Below, piece by piece: positions 44,992 through 56,916 of a stretch of DNA of 64,000 nucleotides. The notes under the pieces are model-generated. The model saw only the letters and a list, made by a program, of their open reading frames with translations, searched no databases and had not been told where the DNA came from. Position 1 is the stretch's first letter. Every line of letters begins with the position of its first letter. This DNA is from Nelumbo lutea (lineage: Eukaryota > Streptophyta > Magnoliopsida > Proteales > Nelumbonaceae), in assembly GCA_022828595.1 (NCBI GenBank), contig JAKGHH010000005.1, positions 26,362,193 through 26,426,192 on the forward strand. Reading direction: 5' to 3'. The position numbers were made by a program, and so were the translations under genes.

Positions 44992-45066
44992 GAATGTGAT
45001 TATCTCAGAGGAATTGCCCTTTCCCGCCTTCATATTTCAACTGTGGTGGACACAAAAACTGGGAAG
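44992..45066 (+). CDS. P4H1: P4H1-like prolyl 4-hydroxylase, exon 6
   Basis: A 75-nt exon after the acceptor CCTTGCAG. It reads ECDYLRGIALSRLHIS and then TVVDTKTGK, phase 0. Arabidopsis P4H1 has ECEYLKAIARPRLQVS and TVVDVKTGK followed by GVKSDVRTSSGMF (from memory). The exon ends exactly at GK if a GC donor (AAG followed by GCATGT) is used. A GT two codons on would add residues not seen in homologues. The iron ligands and the 2-oxoglutarate Lys lie in later exons outside the window. Confidence 0.9.
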
Positions 45067-46429
45067 GCATGTATCCGGTTATCTTCATAGCTAATGAGGT
45101 TAAAAGGGATTAAATAATTGGGAAAATCAGCAGAAACAGAAGTATAAAAACGATCTATGAATGAAAGAAACAAAACTGGAGTTTTTTGAAATTTGTGTCT
45201 ATTTTTATATTTTAGACATTGAGGGTTGGTCATTTTGCATTTTATCTATGGGGTCTGGCCTAGTAGTTTGATTTGTGTAGTTATATTCTACTTGTGTTTA
45301 AAATTTCAGTCTTTGGTTTATTAATTTTGTTTTGTTATGATACTGGCAATTCTGTAAGCTTTTGTTTTTTTTTTTTCTTCTAGTTCTTATAGGATTTGTC
45401 ACCCCAATGGTGTCTATATATACATGTAATGTGCAAAAACGTGGGTATGTTGAATAGGTGAAGTTCATTTGAGATCTTAAATGAGTTAAAGCTTATGCTA
45501 TTTATGATTATTGATTTCCATGACCTAGATTGATTCTAGGTACCATGTTTAGTGGATATGGGGTTTCTCTCCTTTATTTTAAGAAGCCATTACATCTGCC
45601 AACAGCCACAAATTCTTCATCAAGGGCATTCATTGAACATTCTTAGAATATTAAAATTGACCTAAGCGAGTTTTCCTACTATTTTCATCAAAAACCTAAA
45701 AATTCCCAGTCTAGCCTTTTTTTGTGCCAAACCATCTCTGATCCCATGTGCGGTGATATGCTCCTCACAGTTTGTAGTTATGAAAATCTCTGTTTAGTCC
45801 TTGTTACAACTGTTTGTATTAAAACGGGTTACGGTTTCAAGGTTGTTGGATCTGTAGAAAGAACTAATTAAAGAAACATTTTTGAAGAAGTTTTGATGTT
45901 AATGTTTCAAAAAAAAAAAATCCTCCTAGAACCCTATATTAGTTTTCAAATTTTCATCCTTTTGTGGCTAATGTACTCTGAATCTGGCAGCTTGTTACCT
46001 GCTAAAGCTATCAATTCTGAGCCTACCAATGGAATTTCATTAAAAATTCCTATCTTGGACCTATTTTCCCTATTTTGAAGTTTTTAATCCTTGTGATTAA
46101 ACCCCTAGACCTTTTCTAACATAAGTTTTATGTGTTTTCTTTCCTAAATCACGCCCCTAAACCCATCCTAACCACCTAAACTCATCCTTTGACCATTTAA
46201 GTCGTATATCAATTTGGTGTTAGAGTGGATGGTCCTATTAGTTGGTGTCAGATCTATTGGTCCTACATCATTTTGGTATGAGAACTAATAGTTATTCACT
46301 ATGTTTTCAGAGTGACTGAGTCTATAGTTTTAGGGTGTCTTCTAAACAATGTTATGTCTCTAATCAATAATAATCAGTTTATTGAACTGTATATCTAAGC
46401 TCTCTGATTGAGTTTGAGAAGGTGGTGGA
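45067..46429 (+). other. Intron 6, left end, nothing recognised
   Basis: AT-rich intron DNA. I searched it by eye for the next P4H exon (VRTSSGMF) and did not find it. Short open frames carry no domain. Confidence 0.5.
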
Positions 46430-46990
46430 AGAAAATAGATCTAATAATGTTGACTACAGGGGTAAAGTTTTCAAGAATGTTTAAAGAGAAAGGGGCATAC
46501 CAGATTTCGAGGGAGATAATGACTCATGGGTATTCTTTGATTGGGTTTCAGAATTGGAGGAATATTTTGATTGACAATATATTTGATAAAAAGAGTATTA
46601 GATTTGCAAGTGCAAGGCTCACAGGACATGCTTAAAGAATGGTGCAGAACACTTGAGCAATGTCTGGAGAATAGAGGTGATGATCCTATTACTACATGGG
46701 AAGAGAGGAAGATGCATTTGCAAGAAAAGTACATTCAACTGGACATTCAGGATGATCAATATGAGTTAACTAATCTCAAGCAAAAAGCATGATCTGTAGT
46801 TCAATATATAGTTTGATGAAGTAACTATTAGATGCAACACTAAAGAGAGTGATAGAAGAAATTTAACTCCTCTCAAGAATGGGCTAAGGGCTGCAATCAA
46901 GAAAGAATTGGCTACTACCTAGAACAGATGGAAATTGTTGAAGAAGGTTCCAGGATTAATAATCAACTTGAGGTTGGGTCAATAATCAAG
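46430..46990 (+). pseudogene. Gypsy gag relic
   Basis: Broken frames resemble the gag of the gypsy at 58020-61238. A WVSELEEYFD-like piece is followed at 46571-46792 by ITTWEERKMHLQEKY, parallel to ITHWEDMKHYLEEKY in that element, and a KNGLRAAIKKEL-type end. No LTR, primer site or pol is next to it. Confidence 0.6.
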
Positions 46991-47672
46991 AAGATATAGT
47001 GGTGTAACAAATTGAAGAAATTCAGGTGTAAGGTACAAATGTGTTGGTATAGCAGAAAATCTTAGCAAGGAAATAAACCATAACTATTTTTCAATGAAAA
47101 AAAATGAAATAAACCATAACTTTACAAGTTCAATTTGAGATTCTTTTTCTCTTTTAGTTTTATGAGTTGATTCAAGAATTGCAAGCTGATACAACACAAG
47201 TTCCACCAACCATGGTTCGCAATTTTGATATTGATGGATATTCCCGCATGTAGAGATGGCGAAGTTTTAGAGATATTTTGCTAATATCACTAGATATTTA
47301 GAAAATATAAAAATCAGGAAAACTTTCTAGAAATATGGAATTAATTATTAAACCTTGAAGGAATCATTAGAATAAAAATAACTGCGCATTTAAGACTTAA
47401 AAGACCATATTCAAAGAACTGCATAAATCAAATAGTAGAAAATTGAGAGACTATACTGGTATCTTTCTCTTTCTCTCTATTTTTGTCTTTTGGCCATCTT
47501 CTCTTCATTAAATATGTCAATTACTTGTCATTTTGACTTTTGTTTTTTGTTTCTATATGTTTTGATTAATTTGAGAATATTCTTTTGTAGTTATATGCAT
47601 TTTAGTTTTTCTTTTGAATTATAGTAACATAGTGAATAGTCTAAAAATAGTAAGCCAGTTATTGAATCATCA
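46991..47672. other. Intron 6 spacer, nothing recognised
   Basis: AT-rich. A CTTTTAG-like acceptor at about 47158 is not followed by P4H-like codons. Confidence 0.4.
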
Positions 47673-47781
47673 TTTTTTTTATAAATAACTTGAATTTTAT
47701 TATTAAACTTTGTCATATCTTTACAAGCAAGCATCCCATAGAGAGGCATGAGTTGCTACCTCTCATACAAAAAGAAAGACA

Positions 47782-48824
47782 TTACAAGTGTGCCCTGAAT
47801 AGAATAGACCTGTTCACCCCTTGCTTAGCCAAAGCATCTAGCATCTGCCATCCCATTTGCTGATCCTCCTCACCCATCCTGAAGTTCATATTCCTGGTTA
47901 GCCATGTGAATTTTTTCACTTCATTCCGGTAGCACCAGATTATAGACTCTGGATTCTTTAGCCTTTCTACCACCATTTTTGAATCCCCTTAAATCACCAC
48001 ATTTGCCAAGTTTAGCTCACTAACTATCTGCACCCCTTGAATTGCAACAAGCAGTTCTGCTTTGAGGGAGTCACCCATACCTGCAGGGCCAAAAAAAAGT
48101 GCTATAAGTTTACCTTCTCCATCTCACAATACCCCTCCTATTCTAGAAGTGCCTGGCTTACCTTGGTTTTTCCCATCAAAGTTCAGTTTAACAAATCCTT
48201 CAAATGGTGGTACCCAGACAACCTCCATTTCCACTCTGGCCTTTCTCTTAGAGATTTTAGCAACTACTTCCCAATTCCTCCAAATATCATCAAAAGAAAA
48301 CGGGGAAAACACCTCCAGAGTCTTGATCCAATGGATCACCCTAACCATCACACAAGTCCTGATTTCTTCCTTGCTTCTCTCCTTCTCTTAGAATATCCTT
48401 GCATTCCTCTCTTCCTAGATGGTCCAAATCAAGGCTGCTTTAACACATCTCCACATTATCCTCCTCTTCTTTGGCCAAGTAAGCAAGGCGTGATCAAATA
48501 ACATATTAACCTTTATTGGTAAAGTTCACCTGCATTCAATCAAAGAAATAAACCAAAGCCAAATATCAACTCTCATTACTAGATTTGCACAAGACACCAA
48601 TTAAGAAAAAGATAGGACTTAGGTCTTCTATTTTTTAGCAAGTCCATAGTATTTTTCTTCCCGTGAATTACTTCCCAACAAATGGCTCTTACTCTAGGTG
48701 GGATGGGTCTACATCAAAACTCTTTAAAGGGAAAGGAAGAAACTAAAGAGTCACAAAAGGTCTTGGACAAAGAAGCACAAGAAAACAGATCCTTAGGGTT
48801 GGGGGCCCAAATATGCTTGTTAGG
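47782..48824 (-). pseudogene. LINE RNase H and zf-RVT end (piece 1)
   Basis: Minus frames read WVPPFEGFVKLNFDGKNQGK, then KAELLVAIQGVQ- and GDSKMVVERL-like parts, and MLDALAKQGVNRS before the stop at about 47782. Upstream on the minus strand, 48825-48600 reads NKHIWAPNPKDLFSCASLSK and CWEVIHGKKN-like, the zinc-binding region. Several stops and frameshifts are present. Confidence 0.75.
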
Positions 48825-50770
48825 TGATGGAATGAGAGATCCATCATATGGATGGCCGAACCCTGCAGGTAGGTTGGGCGAAATTTCAAAAAATTCACTC
48901 TCCCATCTGGGAATCACTTTCCCTGTTTTAGAAAGTCTGCATTTTCAAGGATCAATCTTGAACCAAGAACCGAACTAGATCTGAAACCAAAAGGTAGGAG
49001 AGGGTGATACCTGATACGAAGAAACAATATCCTCCAATGAAGGTGTTCACGCCCAAAGAAAATCTCCAAAGACTGCTCCCATTGAAGATGACACAGTGTA
49101 GGGTGGGGCAGAATCAACAGTGTTCTTCCCAAGAATCGAACCCTTCAGCAAGGATTCGATGGAGGCTTTGAGCATGACTTCAGATCAGCCTTTCTCCAAA
49201 GGCTGATATCAAGAACTATTCTTTATCGCTCCTACAAAACAGGAGATTGAATTGGTAGGTGGCGGCAACTGGAGGAGAACGCAGGGAGAAGATGGCTCAG
49301 TCACTCTGTTGCTGTCTTCTCTTTGTGTGATCTGAGATCTGATCTCTGGGATGAGATGTTTTTGAATGAACTGAATGGTTCGCCCCCTCCTCCTTTTATA
49401 GATTTAAAGAGATTAGCTCCTAATCCTATTAGGAGTTTCCTGATTCAAACCCTTATTTCAATCTAGACTCTCTTTAAGTGATAAGGATGAATCCTTATGT
49501 TATCTACAGATTAGATAAGCTCTCTCCTAATCTCATTAGGAGGTTTCCAGATCCAAATCTCTATTTGGATCTAGACTTTCTGAGTGGATAGGGTAAGACC
49601 CTATCCTATCTGTTAATCCAAATCCCAGATCCGCCCCTCTTTAATTAGTCTCACTAAACCAGTTCGAAATGGACTTTAGGCCCAATAAGTCTTATGTGCT
49701 CAGTGGCTTTCCAAACTGCTGCCCAGTTGGGCTTCTTTGTATGGTATGAGAACCAAACATTGATCTACACATCATCCACATGGGTTCAGCCCAGCCTCTG
49801 TTACAAGGCTTGGCCGAATACACTGTTATGGATAGTGAATCCTCTGAGCCCATCTCATGGGCTCTTAATGGGCCCAACACTTACACTAAGTGGTCCCTGG
49901 GCCAAGCCACCTTATAAACACCTAAGGACTGTGGGTAGATGCAAGATTAGCCCATCGGGTATTACCTTCAATGGTCTTACACTTAATCTCTCAGCCCATA
50001 ATGATCAAACACTACCTGACAAGAGAGGGCCTCTCCCTCAGTTGCAAGGAACAGTGCTGCACTCTCTACTCACATTGATCACAGGAATTAAAACCTTTTG
50101 CAAACATTTTGAAACCATAGTATATGTATGTATATCCGTATATAAATATATTTTGCAAAACAAATTTCAACGATTGAAATCGGCTACTGGCAGTCTTGGT
50201 TTCCGTCAGAGAGAGTGCATCCCCGATCATTACCTTTGTCCGACAAAGGGGCTGATCCTATCACTATGATCACCCACTCAAATGAATTTTCAGACTGTCC
50301 CAACATACCCAGGTTTTGACCCCCTCTAAGGATATCACTGATTGGCATATCAAAGAAAACCCAATCTGACACCTAGTGCAGTATCATAATCGAGTCTAGG
50401 GGTTAGGTGTAACTTTCCAGTTTTGCCCATCAATCTCCAAGGTCCAAGGCAATACTGGAAATCTGGTCCGGTTCAGGGTTTCAAGTAAACCTACACTGCA
50501 TGTACCTCGAGTCTCACCCTGGCAGTTGAGACAGACCACTCAAACATTTGGCGGCACATCAGTGTCAACCTTAGTAGGATAAATCTCCCTGGACTTATCC
50601 ATCGGCTGTGAACATTCTAAACTAGCACGAGTCTCATAAGTGTCCAGTTTAAGGGTATTACACAGAAACACACCACAATAACATGAATCAAATATGTACT
50701 TTATTCATTTACAATAAATGTTATAATGTACATCAATCTGATTGGAGCTAAGGGCATACACTGTCTAACA
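48825..50770 (-). repeat. 3' LTR of the copia element
   Basis: 1946 bp, aligned throughout with 54935-56916. It holds a TATGTATGTATATCCG stretch near 50122-50140 where the other LTR has a long GT microsatellite. Confidence 0.85.
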
Positions 50771-50780
50771 ACTCTCAGTT

Positions 50781-51503
50781 TCATTTAGGTCCAATTTGGT
50801 ATAAGCCGGAGTCCCATGCTTTCCACGTGTTTCTCAAACACTTTCTGTGTAATACCCTTAAACTATGTCCAACATAGCTTCCGCATAAGTCATCATCCTC
50901 ACAAATCATAGCTTCCACCAAGTAACTATCCTGGTCATAGCCAAAACGGACCGGAGGCCTGGATACCCGGGTAGATCTTCTAGGTTGGTCACTACCTGGA
51001 ACTTGTGGGACATCTCCCACTGACCCTGACTTTTCCTCATCAAGAACAACTTCCTGACGATGATTGTTCAGGATGTAATTATCCTCCAAGAAATGGGCAT
51101 TCCGACTATAGAACACCTTCTGTTCTCCTGGGTCATAGAATAGGTAACCCACAGAGCCCTTGGGGTAGCTTACGAATAGGCAAAGACTGGTCTTGGATTC
51201 CAATTTGTCTGCACTCGTTCTTTTAACGTGCGTTGGACAACCCCAAATCTTCAAGTGTTTGACACTTGGTTTCTTTCCGGTCCAAAGTTCATATGGAGTA
51301 TTTGGAACCGATTTGGTTGGAACCCGATTCAGCACGTATATCGCAGTCTCTAATGCGAAACCCCAAAAGGATGTGGGTAACTCTGAGTGCATGAGAAGTG
51401 ACCGGACCATATCCAATAAGGTCCTATTCCTCCTATCTGAAACACCGTTAAGCTGTGGTGTAGCAGGAGGAGCTAACTGTGATACTATCCCGTTGACCTT
51501 CAA
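50781..51503 (-). pseudogene. Copia integrase C-terminal half
   Basis: A 240-codon frame beginning [20 protein letters not shown] (the usual GI...PPYTPQ.NG integrase stretch). It continues to [20 protein letters not shown] and [20 protein letters not shown], then the C-terminal domain ([31 protein letters not shown]) and [14 protein letters not shown], the linker that normally leads into RT. Within 10 bp of its stop the LTR begins, so RT and RNase H are missing. The upstream integrase core (51503-51745) is in another frame. Confidence 0.82.
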
Positions 51504-51745
51504 GTGGTCCCTGAATTCGTCAGAGAGATACTTGGCACTTCGATCCGATTGAAGGGTCTTAATTTCTCTCTCTAACTGTTTCTCGACCTCTTGTCTGAAC
51601 TCCTTGAACTTTTCAAAGGATCCGGACTGTGTCTCATTAGGTACACGTAACCGTACCGAGAATAGTCATTGGTGAATGTAATGAAATACATGTGCTGGTT
51701 ACGGGTCCTAACACTCAGGGGACCACATACATCAATATGTATAAG

Positions 51746-52348
51746 TTAAATCATGCATGTACATCTTTTAGGCTTACCGTTAAATGGCCGTTTTGTCATC
51801 TTACACTGAAGGCAAGGCTCACAAGTGGAAAGATCTTCTACAGTTAGAAAATCCAAAGGACCATCCTTTACCAACCTTGTGATACGACCAATGCTGATAT
51901 GACCAAGTCGGTAATGCCATAGGCACGTGGGATTAATTGTATTACGGTTTCTTTTCTTGGGGATATCAGCCGACGTAGTTTTAGCTATGTTAGTTTCTAG
52001 AGAAGGATGGAGAACATAGAGACCATTCTCAAGTTCTCCGTATGCGATGAATTTGTTATTTATTTTAACAGTAATTGTATTACCAAAAAGAATAGAATAT
52101 CCATCCGTACACAATTTTGAAACAGAAATCAAATTTCTTCTCAAATTCTGTACATAAAGACAATGTTTAAGTACAATTATTCCTTCTCTGAAAAATAGCT
52201 CTACGGTTCCTATGGCCACAGCTGCAACACTTGCAGAAGTCCCCAAGTAAAGAGTTATTTCTCCGTCAGTCAGCCTTCTGCTTACCTTGAACCCCTGCAG
52301 CGAGTTACACGCATTAGTTGAAGCCCCAAAGTCAATACACCAGGACAC
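51746..52348 (-). pseudogene. Copia protease and pre-integrase region
   Basis: The 200-codon frame starts MSWCIDFGASTNACNSLQGF, the copia protease where DSGA is usual (DFGA here). It then has LKHCLYVQNLRRNLISVSKL and the GAG-pre-integrase zinc motif (LWHYRLGHISIGRITRLVKD, CEPCLQCKMTKRPF). Changed protease Ser/Thr and a frame break at each end suggest inactivity. Confidence 0.82.
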
Positions 52349-53203
52349 AGAAGAAAACCAACAGATTGGTTTCTATGAGACAGGATTTGAAATTACCTTT
52401 CTTGGATTCTAGGTATTGAGGACAGTTCTTCTTCCAGTGGCCGGTCTGCTTACAAAAATGACAGGCATTTGATGCCTTGTCTTTCCTCTGTTTCTTGGGT
52501 TTGGTGGTATTTTTCTGGGGCTTTTCTCTTTGCCCTCCTTTTCTTGCCCTGCTTGCCAGTTTCAACAAGCATGGGTAGGGGCTCATCCTTTTTGATCAGT
52601 TCTTTGGCCCTCTGCAACATATTGTTGAGTTCCTGAATGCTGACATTCAGCTTATTCATGTTTTAGTTCATGATGAACAGAATGAAGGACAGAGGCAAAG
52701 AGTTGAGAATGACGTTTATCTAGGTCACATGATCCAGCCCGGATCCAAGAGCCTCAAGCTCAATGATATAACCCATCATCCGAAGACAATGGTCATGAAC
52801 TTGCTGGCCCTTTGGACATCTGTGCATTCATGAACTGTTTCAAGACCTTCTGCCGAGTAGAACGATTCTGTTCTTCGTATATTGTCTTTAAACTATTCAA
52901 TATGTCATTGGAAAGTTCGATCTGATCAAACTGCCTCTGTATCGGATTGTCCAGGGAGGCAATGATATAGCATCGGGCGAGGGAGTTTTTCTCCTCCCAT
53001 TCTTGATAGTCCCTTCTCCGGGCCTCAGAAGCCCCATCTCCCGGACACTCCGGGGCAGGATTCTTAGCCATGTTATCCAATTTTTCAGAGGTCAAGACCA
53101 GCGTTAGGTTACAATACCAGTTGGCATAGTTTGGGCCCTTAAGCTTATTGTCATCCAAAAGTTTTGCAAATTGTTCGTTTGCCATTTTCTGATAAAACAA
53201 CAA
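52332..53203 (-). pseudogene. Copia gag with zinc knuckle
   Basis: The frame 53203-52793 reads MANEQFAKLLDDNKLKGPNY (after a short lead) and NSLARCYIIASLDNPIQRQF, UBN2-type gag. Broken frames 52659-52332 contain the CCHC knuckle (CHFCKQTGHWKKNC). A stop and frame changes near 52790 and 52460 interrupt it. Confidence 0.8.
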
Positions 53204-54919
53204 ACATTAGTCCACAACCCAACTTGATTCATGTTATCTACATAGATATGGCTTTTAATCTATGTTCCATTTCCATTTGTTCATCTCTGAGATTTCCCTC
53301 CCATCTCAGTGATGGAGACTGCGAATTGTCTCTAGAAATGTGGGAAATCACATAGGGTGCATGGAGCCAACTATTTCAGCTACATAACCATACCACCTTT
53401 CTATGAAGGATCATATCCACTCATCATATGAGCTTTCCCTTTGGCCTTTGTCAGACAAGGTTTATTGCCATTTTAGGTTAAACCTTTCTGTCTAGTGAGT
53501 GCTCTCCCATCATATTCGTGAACACCAAGGTACCGTGAGAGAGTTCCATTTTTTGGTAAGGCCCCTCCCACATCGGTCTATGACACCCCTATCATCTTAT
53601 GAAACATTCCGACAAATCCAGCAACAAATGGATAGCCCAATTTTATGGTGCATTTCCTCATTACTGAAGGACCCATCTTCATGCTAATGATGGAAGGCCT
53701 TTAGAGAGTTCATCATATGAATCTCCCTATCACATGCACTCATATTGCAGGAGGGAACAAAAGTTATGCCCTAGTTTAATTTAGGTCAAACCAAAGTGGT
53801 TCTCACTGACTTTTATAAAGCCAGATTTTTGGTGGGCCCTAAGCGGCTAGGGTTCCGCACGTATCCTTTTTCAGGGGTGTGGGGTCCACCACTGAGGGAG
53901 ATCATCGAATGATCTTTACGGACACCATGGCAATGATGTGCATTCAGCCATGGTGTGCGCAAGAGCCACTATCGTATCTGCATGGGCCAAGTACTTATGG
54001 CCCATGAGCGTCGCACATCACACGTCCATACATCACATGCAGGGATAAAATTGATCCAATCAATTAATATCTATAAAGCCCATTGTTAAAGCCCTATTTT
54101 AATCCATAATATTATTAATTAAAATTATCTAGGTATATGGGCCGAATAGGGTTAAGCAATTCGACCCATATAACTCATATGCAATTAGTGGGCGTTTAGC
54201 AGTTTTAACTCTTAAAATTGGGCCTTACAGGTGTGGGCCGAATTAAATCCCTCAATTAAATATCAAGCCCTTGACCCAAAAGTGGGAAATTAGGGCTAAG
54301 AACAACCCCCATCGAACCACATATTCGGTCTGACCAGTTTGGTCCAATTTGGTTTGAATGGGTCTAGGGTTTGATTTTCAATTCAAGAAATAATTCAAGA
54401 AAACGATATGAAATTAATTACTGATAAAAGACAATCAGAAATCAGTAACAGGGTTGTTCGCACATCTCAAACCTGCAAAACAAATGTCAGCGTAGATAGC
54501 GATTTTCCCATCTGTGAATTCTCCTTCTCTAGTGCATGTAGCTTTGATCTTGAATTAAATAAAATAGAAAAACCCTAATTTTCTATTAATATTACATCAG
54601 ATCGAATACCTATACATTCAGTCTAAAAAATTAAAAAAAATTAATTACAGGCCAGAATGAATAGAGCTGTGAAATCGCAGATTTCCTACGCCATTAAAGA
54701 TTTTGATCTCCTTTGTACGAACAACCCATAAATCAAGGAAATCATAAAGAACAATTCTAAATAAATTCTAGATTTATAAAAAATTAATTTCAGATCATTC
54801 GCCCTTTAACTGGGAACCGATTTCCTAGAAAAACCATAATCTGCGCAAATCGGGTAGAACGCCTTCTGCCCATTTGTGAAGGTTCAGATCTAGTCTATTT
54901 CGGTTCAAGATTTGAACCA
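53204..54919 (-). other. Long leader of the copia element
   Basis: About 1.7 kb between the gag start and the primer site with no recognisable coding sequence. A leader this long is consistent with a non-autonomous or large-LTR copia family (inference). Confidence 0.5.
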
Positions 54920-54933
54920 TGGCTCTGATACCA
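54920..54933 (-). other. Primer binding site of the copia element
   Basis: On the minus strand, GTGGTATCAGAGCC covers the exact tRNA-Met(i) complement, directly at the 5' LTR end. Confidence 0.82.
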
Positions 54934-54934
54934 C

Positions 54935-56198
54935 TGAAGGGATGAGAGATCCATCATATGGATGGCCGAACCTTGTAGGTAGGTTGGGCAAAATTTCAAA
55001 AATTTCTCTCTCCATCTGGGAATCACATTCCTTGTTTTAGAAAATCTACATTTTCAAGGATCAATCTTGAACAAAGAACCGAACCAGATCTGAAACCAAA
55101 AGGTAGGAGAGGGTGATACCTGATACGAAGAAACAATATCCTCTAATGAAGGTGTTCACGCCCAAAGAAAATCTCCAAAGACTGCTCCCGCTAAAGATGA
55201 CACAGTGTAGGGTGGAGCATAATCAACAATGTTCTTCCCAAGAACCGAACCCTTCAGTAAGGATTCGATGGAGGCTGTGAGCACGACTTCAGATCAGTCT
55301 TTCTCCAAAGGTTGATATCAAGAACTATTCTTGATCGCTCCTACAAAACAGATCGAATTGGCAGGTGGCGGCAAATGGAGGAGAACGCGGGGAGAAGATG
55401 GCACAGTCACACTGTTGCTGTTTCCTCTCTGTGTGTCTGAGATCTGATCTCTGGGATGAGATGTTTTTGAATGAACTGAATGGTTCGCCCCCTCCTCCTT
55501 TTATTGATTTAAAGAGATCAGCGCCTAATCCTATTAGGAGTTTCCTAATTCAAATCCTTATTTGAATCTAGACTTATGTTATCTGCAGATTAGATCAGAT
55601 CTCTCCTAATTTCATTAGGAGGTTTCCAGATCCAAATCTCTATTTGGATCTAGACTCTCTGAGTGGATAGGGTAAGACCCTATCCTATCTGTTAATCCAA
55701 ATCCCAGATCCGCCCCTCTTTAATTAGTCTCACTAAACCAGTTCGAAATGGGCTTTAGGCCCAATAAGTCTTATGTGCTCAGCGGCTTTCCAAACTGCTG
55801 CCCAGCTAGGCTTCTTTGTATGGCGTGGGACCCAAACATTGATCTACACATCAGCCACATGGGTTCAGCCCAGCCTCTGTTACAAGGCCTGGCCGAATAC
55901 ACTGTTATGGATAGTGAACCCCCTGATCCCATCTCATGGGCTCTTAATGGGCCCAACACTTACACTAAGTGGTCTCTGGGCCAAGCCACCTTATAAAAAG
56001 CCAGGGACTATGGGCAGATGCAAGATTAGCCCATCAGGTATTATCCTCAATGGTCTTACACTTAACCTCTCAGTCCATAATGATCAAACACTGCTCGACA
56101 AGAGAGGGCCTCTCCCTCGGCTGCAAGGAACAGTGCTGCATTCTCTACTCACATGGACCCTGTGAATTAAAACCTTTTGCAAACATTTCGAAACCATA

Positions 56199-56276
<78 letters not shown>

Positions 56277-56916
56277 ATATATCCATATATAAATATATTT
56301 TGCAAAACAAATTTCAACGATTGAAATCGGTTGCTGGCAGTCTTGGTTTCCATCAAGAGAGTGCATCCCCGATCATTACCTATGTTCGACAAAGGGGCTG
56401 ATCTTGTCACTATGATCACCCACTCAGATTGATTTTCAGACTGTCCCAACATACGCAGGTTTTGACCTCCTCTAAGGATCTCACTGATTGGCATATCAAA
56501 GAAAACTCAATCCGACATCTAGTGCAGTATTATAATCGAGTTTAGGGGTCAGGTGTAACTTTCTAGTTTTGCCCATCAATCTCCAAGGTCCAGGGCAATA
56601 CTAGAAATCTGGTCCGGTTTAGGGTTTCAAATAAACCTACACTACATGTACCTCGGGTCTCACCCTGGCAGTTGAGACAGGCCACCCCAACATTTGGCGG
56701 CACATCAGTATCAGCCTTAGCAAGATAAATCTCCCTGGACTTATCCAACGGTTGCGAACATTCTAAACTAGCACAAGTCTCATAAGTGCCAAGTTTAAGG
56801 GTATTACACAGAAACACACCACAATAACATGAATCAAATATGTACTTTATTCATTTACAATAAATGTTTTAATGTACATCAATCTGATTGGAGCTAAGGG
56901 CATACACTGTGTAGCA
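54935..56916 (-). repeat. 5' LTR of the copia element
   Basis: 1982 bp. It differs from the other LTR by scattered substitutions, a deletion of about 30 bp near 55575 and an expanded GT microsatellite at 56214-56275. Confidence 0.85.
56201..56290. repeat. TA/GT microsatellite within the copia 5' LTR
   Basis: (TA)n followed by more than 25 GT units with one interruption, then ATATATCC. Open frames encoding His-Thr or Val-Cys runs here are artefacts of the repeat. Confidence 0.9.

Larger units (their letters stand above)
48825..56916 (-). mobile_element. Copia element with about 1.95-kb LTRs and no reverse transcriptase
   Basis: A minus-strand element. The 3' LTR is 48825-50770 and the 5' LTR 54935-56916 (about 1.95 and 1.98 kb), both starting TGA.GG.ATGAGAGATCC and ending CTAACA or GTAGCA on the + strand. 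The primer site is at 54920-54933. The 4.16-kb interior encodes gag, protease and integrase and then stops at the 3' LTR: no RT or RNase H. Only AGG is clearly repeated at the insertion ends. Insertion into the LINE is shown by the restored reading GKP-NKHIW. Confidence 0.88.

Noticed and set aside
46441..46500. Next P4H exon, because an acceptor-like CTACAG is followed by codons for GVKF
   Set aside because: After GVK the residues do not continue as the expected SDVRTSSGMF, and the surroundings are a gypsy gag relic.
47158..47250. Exon after the acceptor-like CTTTTAG
   Set aside because: The downstream codons (FYELIQELQADTTQVPPTMV) have no similarity to P4H and no donor at a homologous position.
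56084..56494. Open frames encoding His-Thr and Val-Cys runs
   Set aside because: They are translations of the GT microsatellite within a copia LTR, in several frames and both strands.
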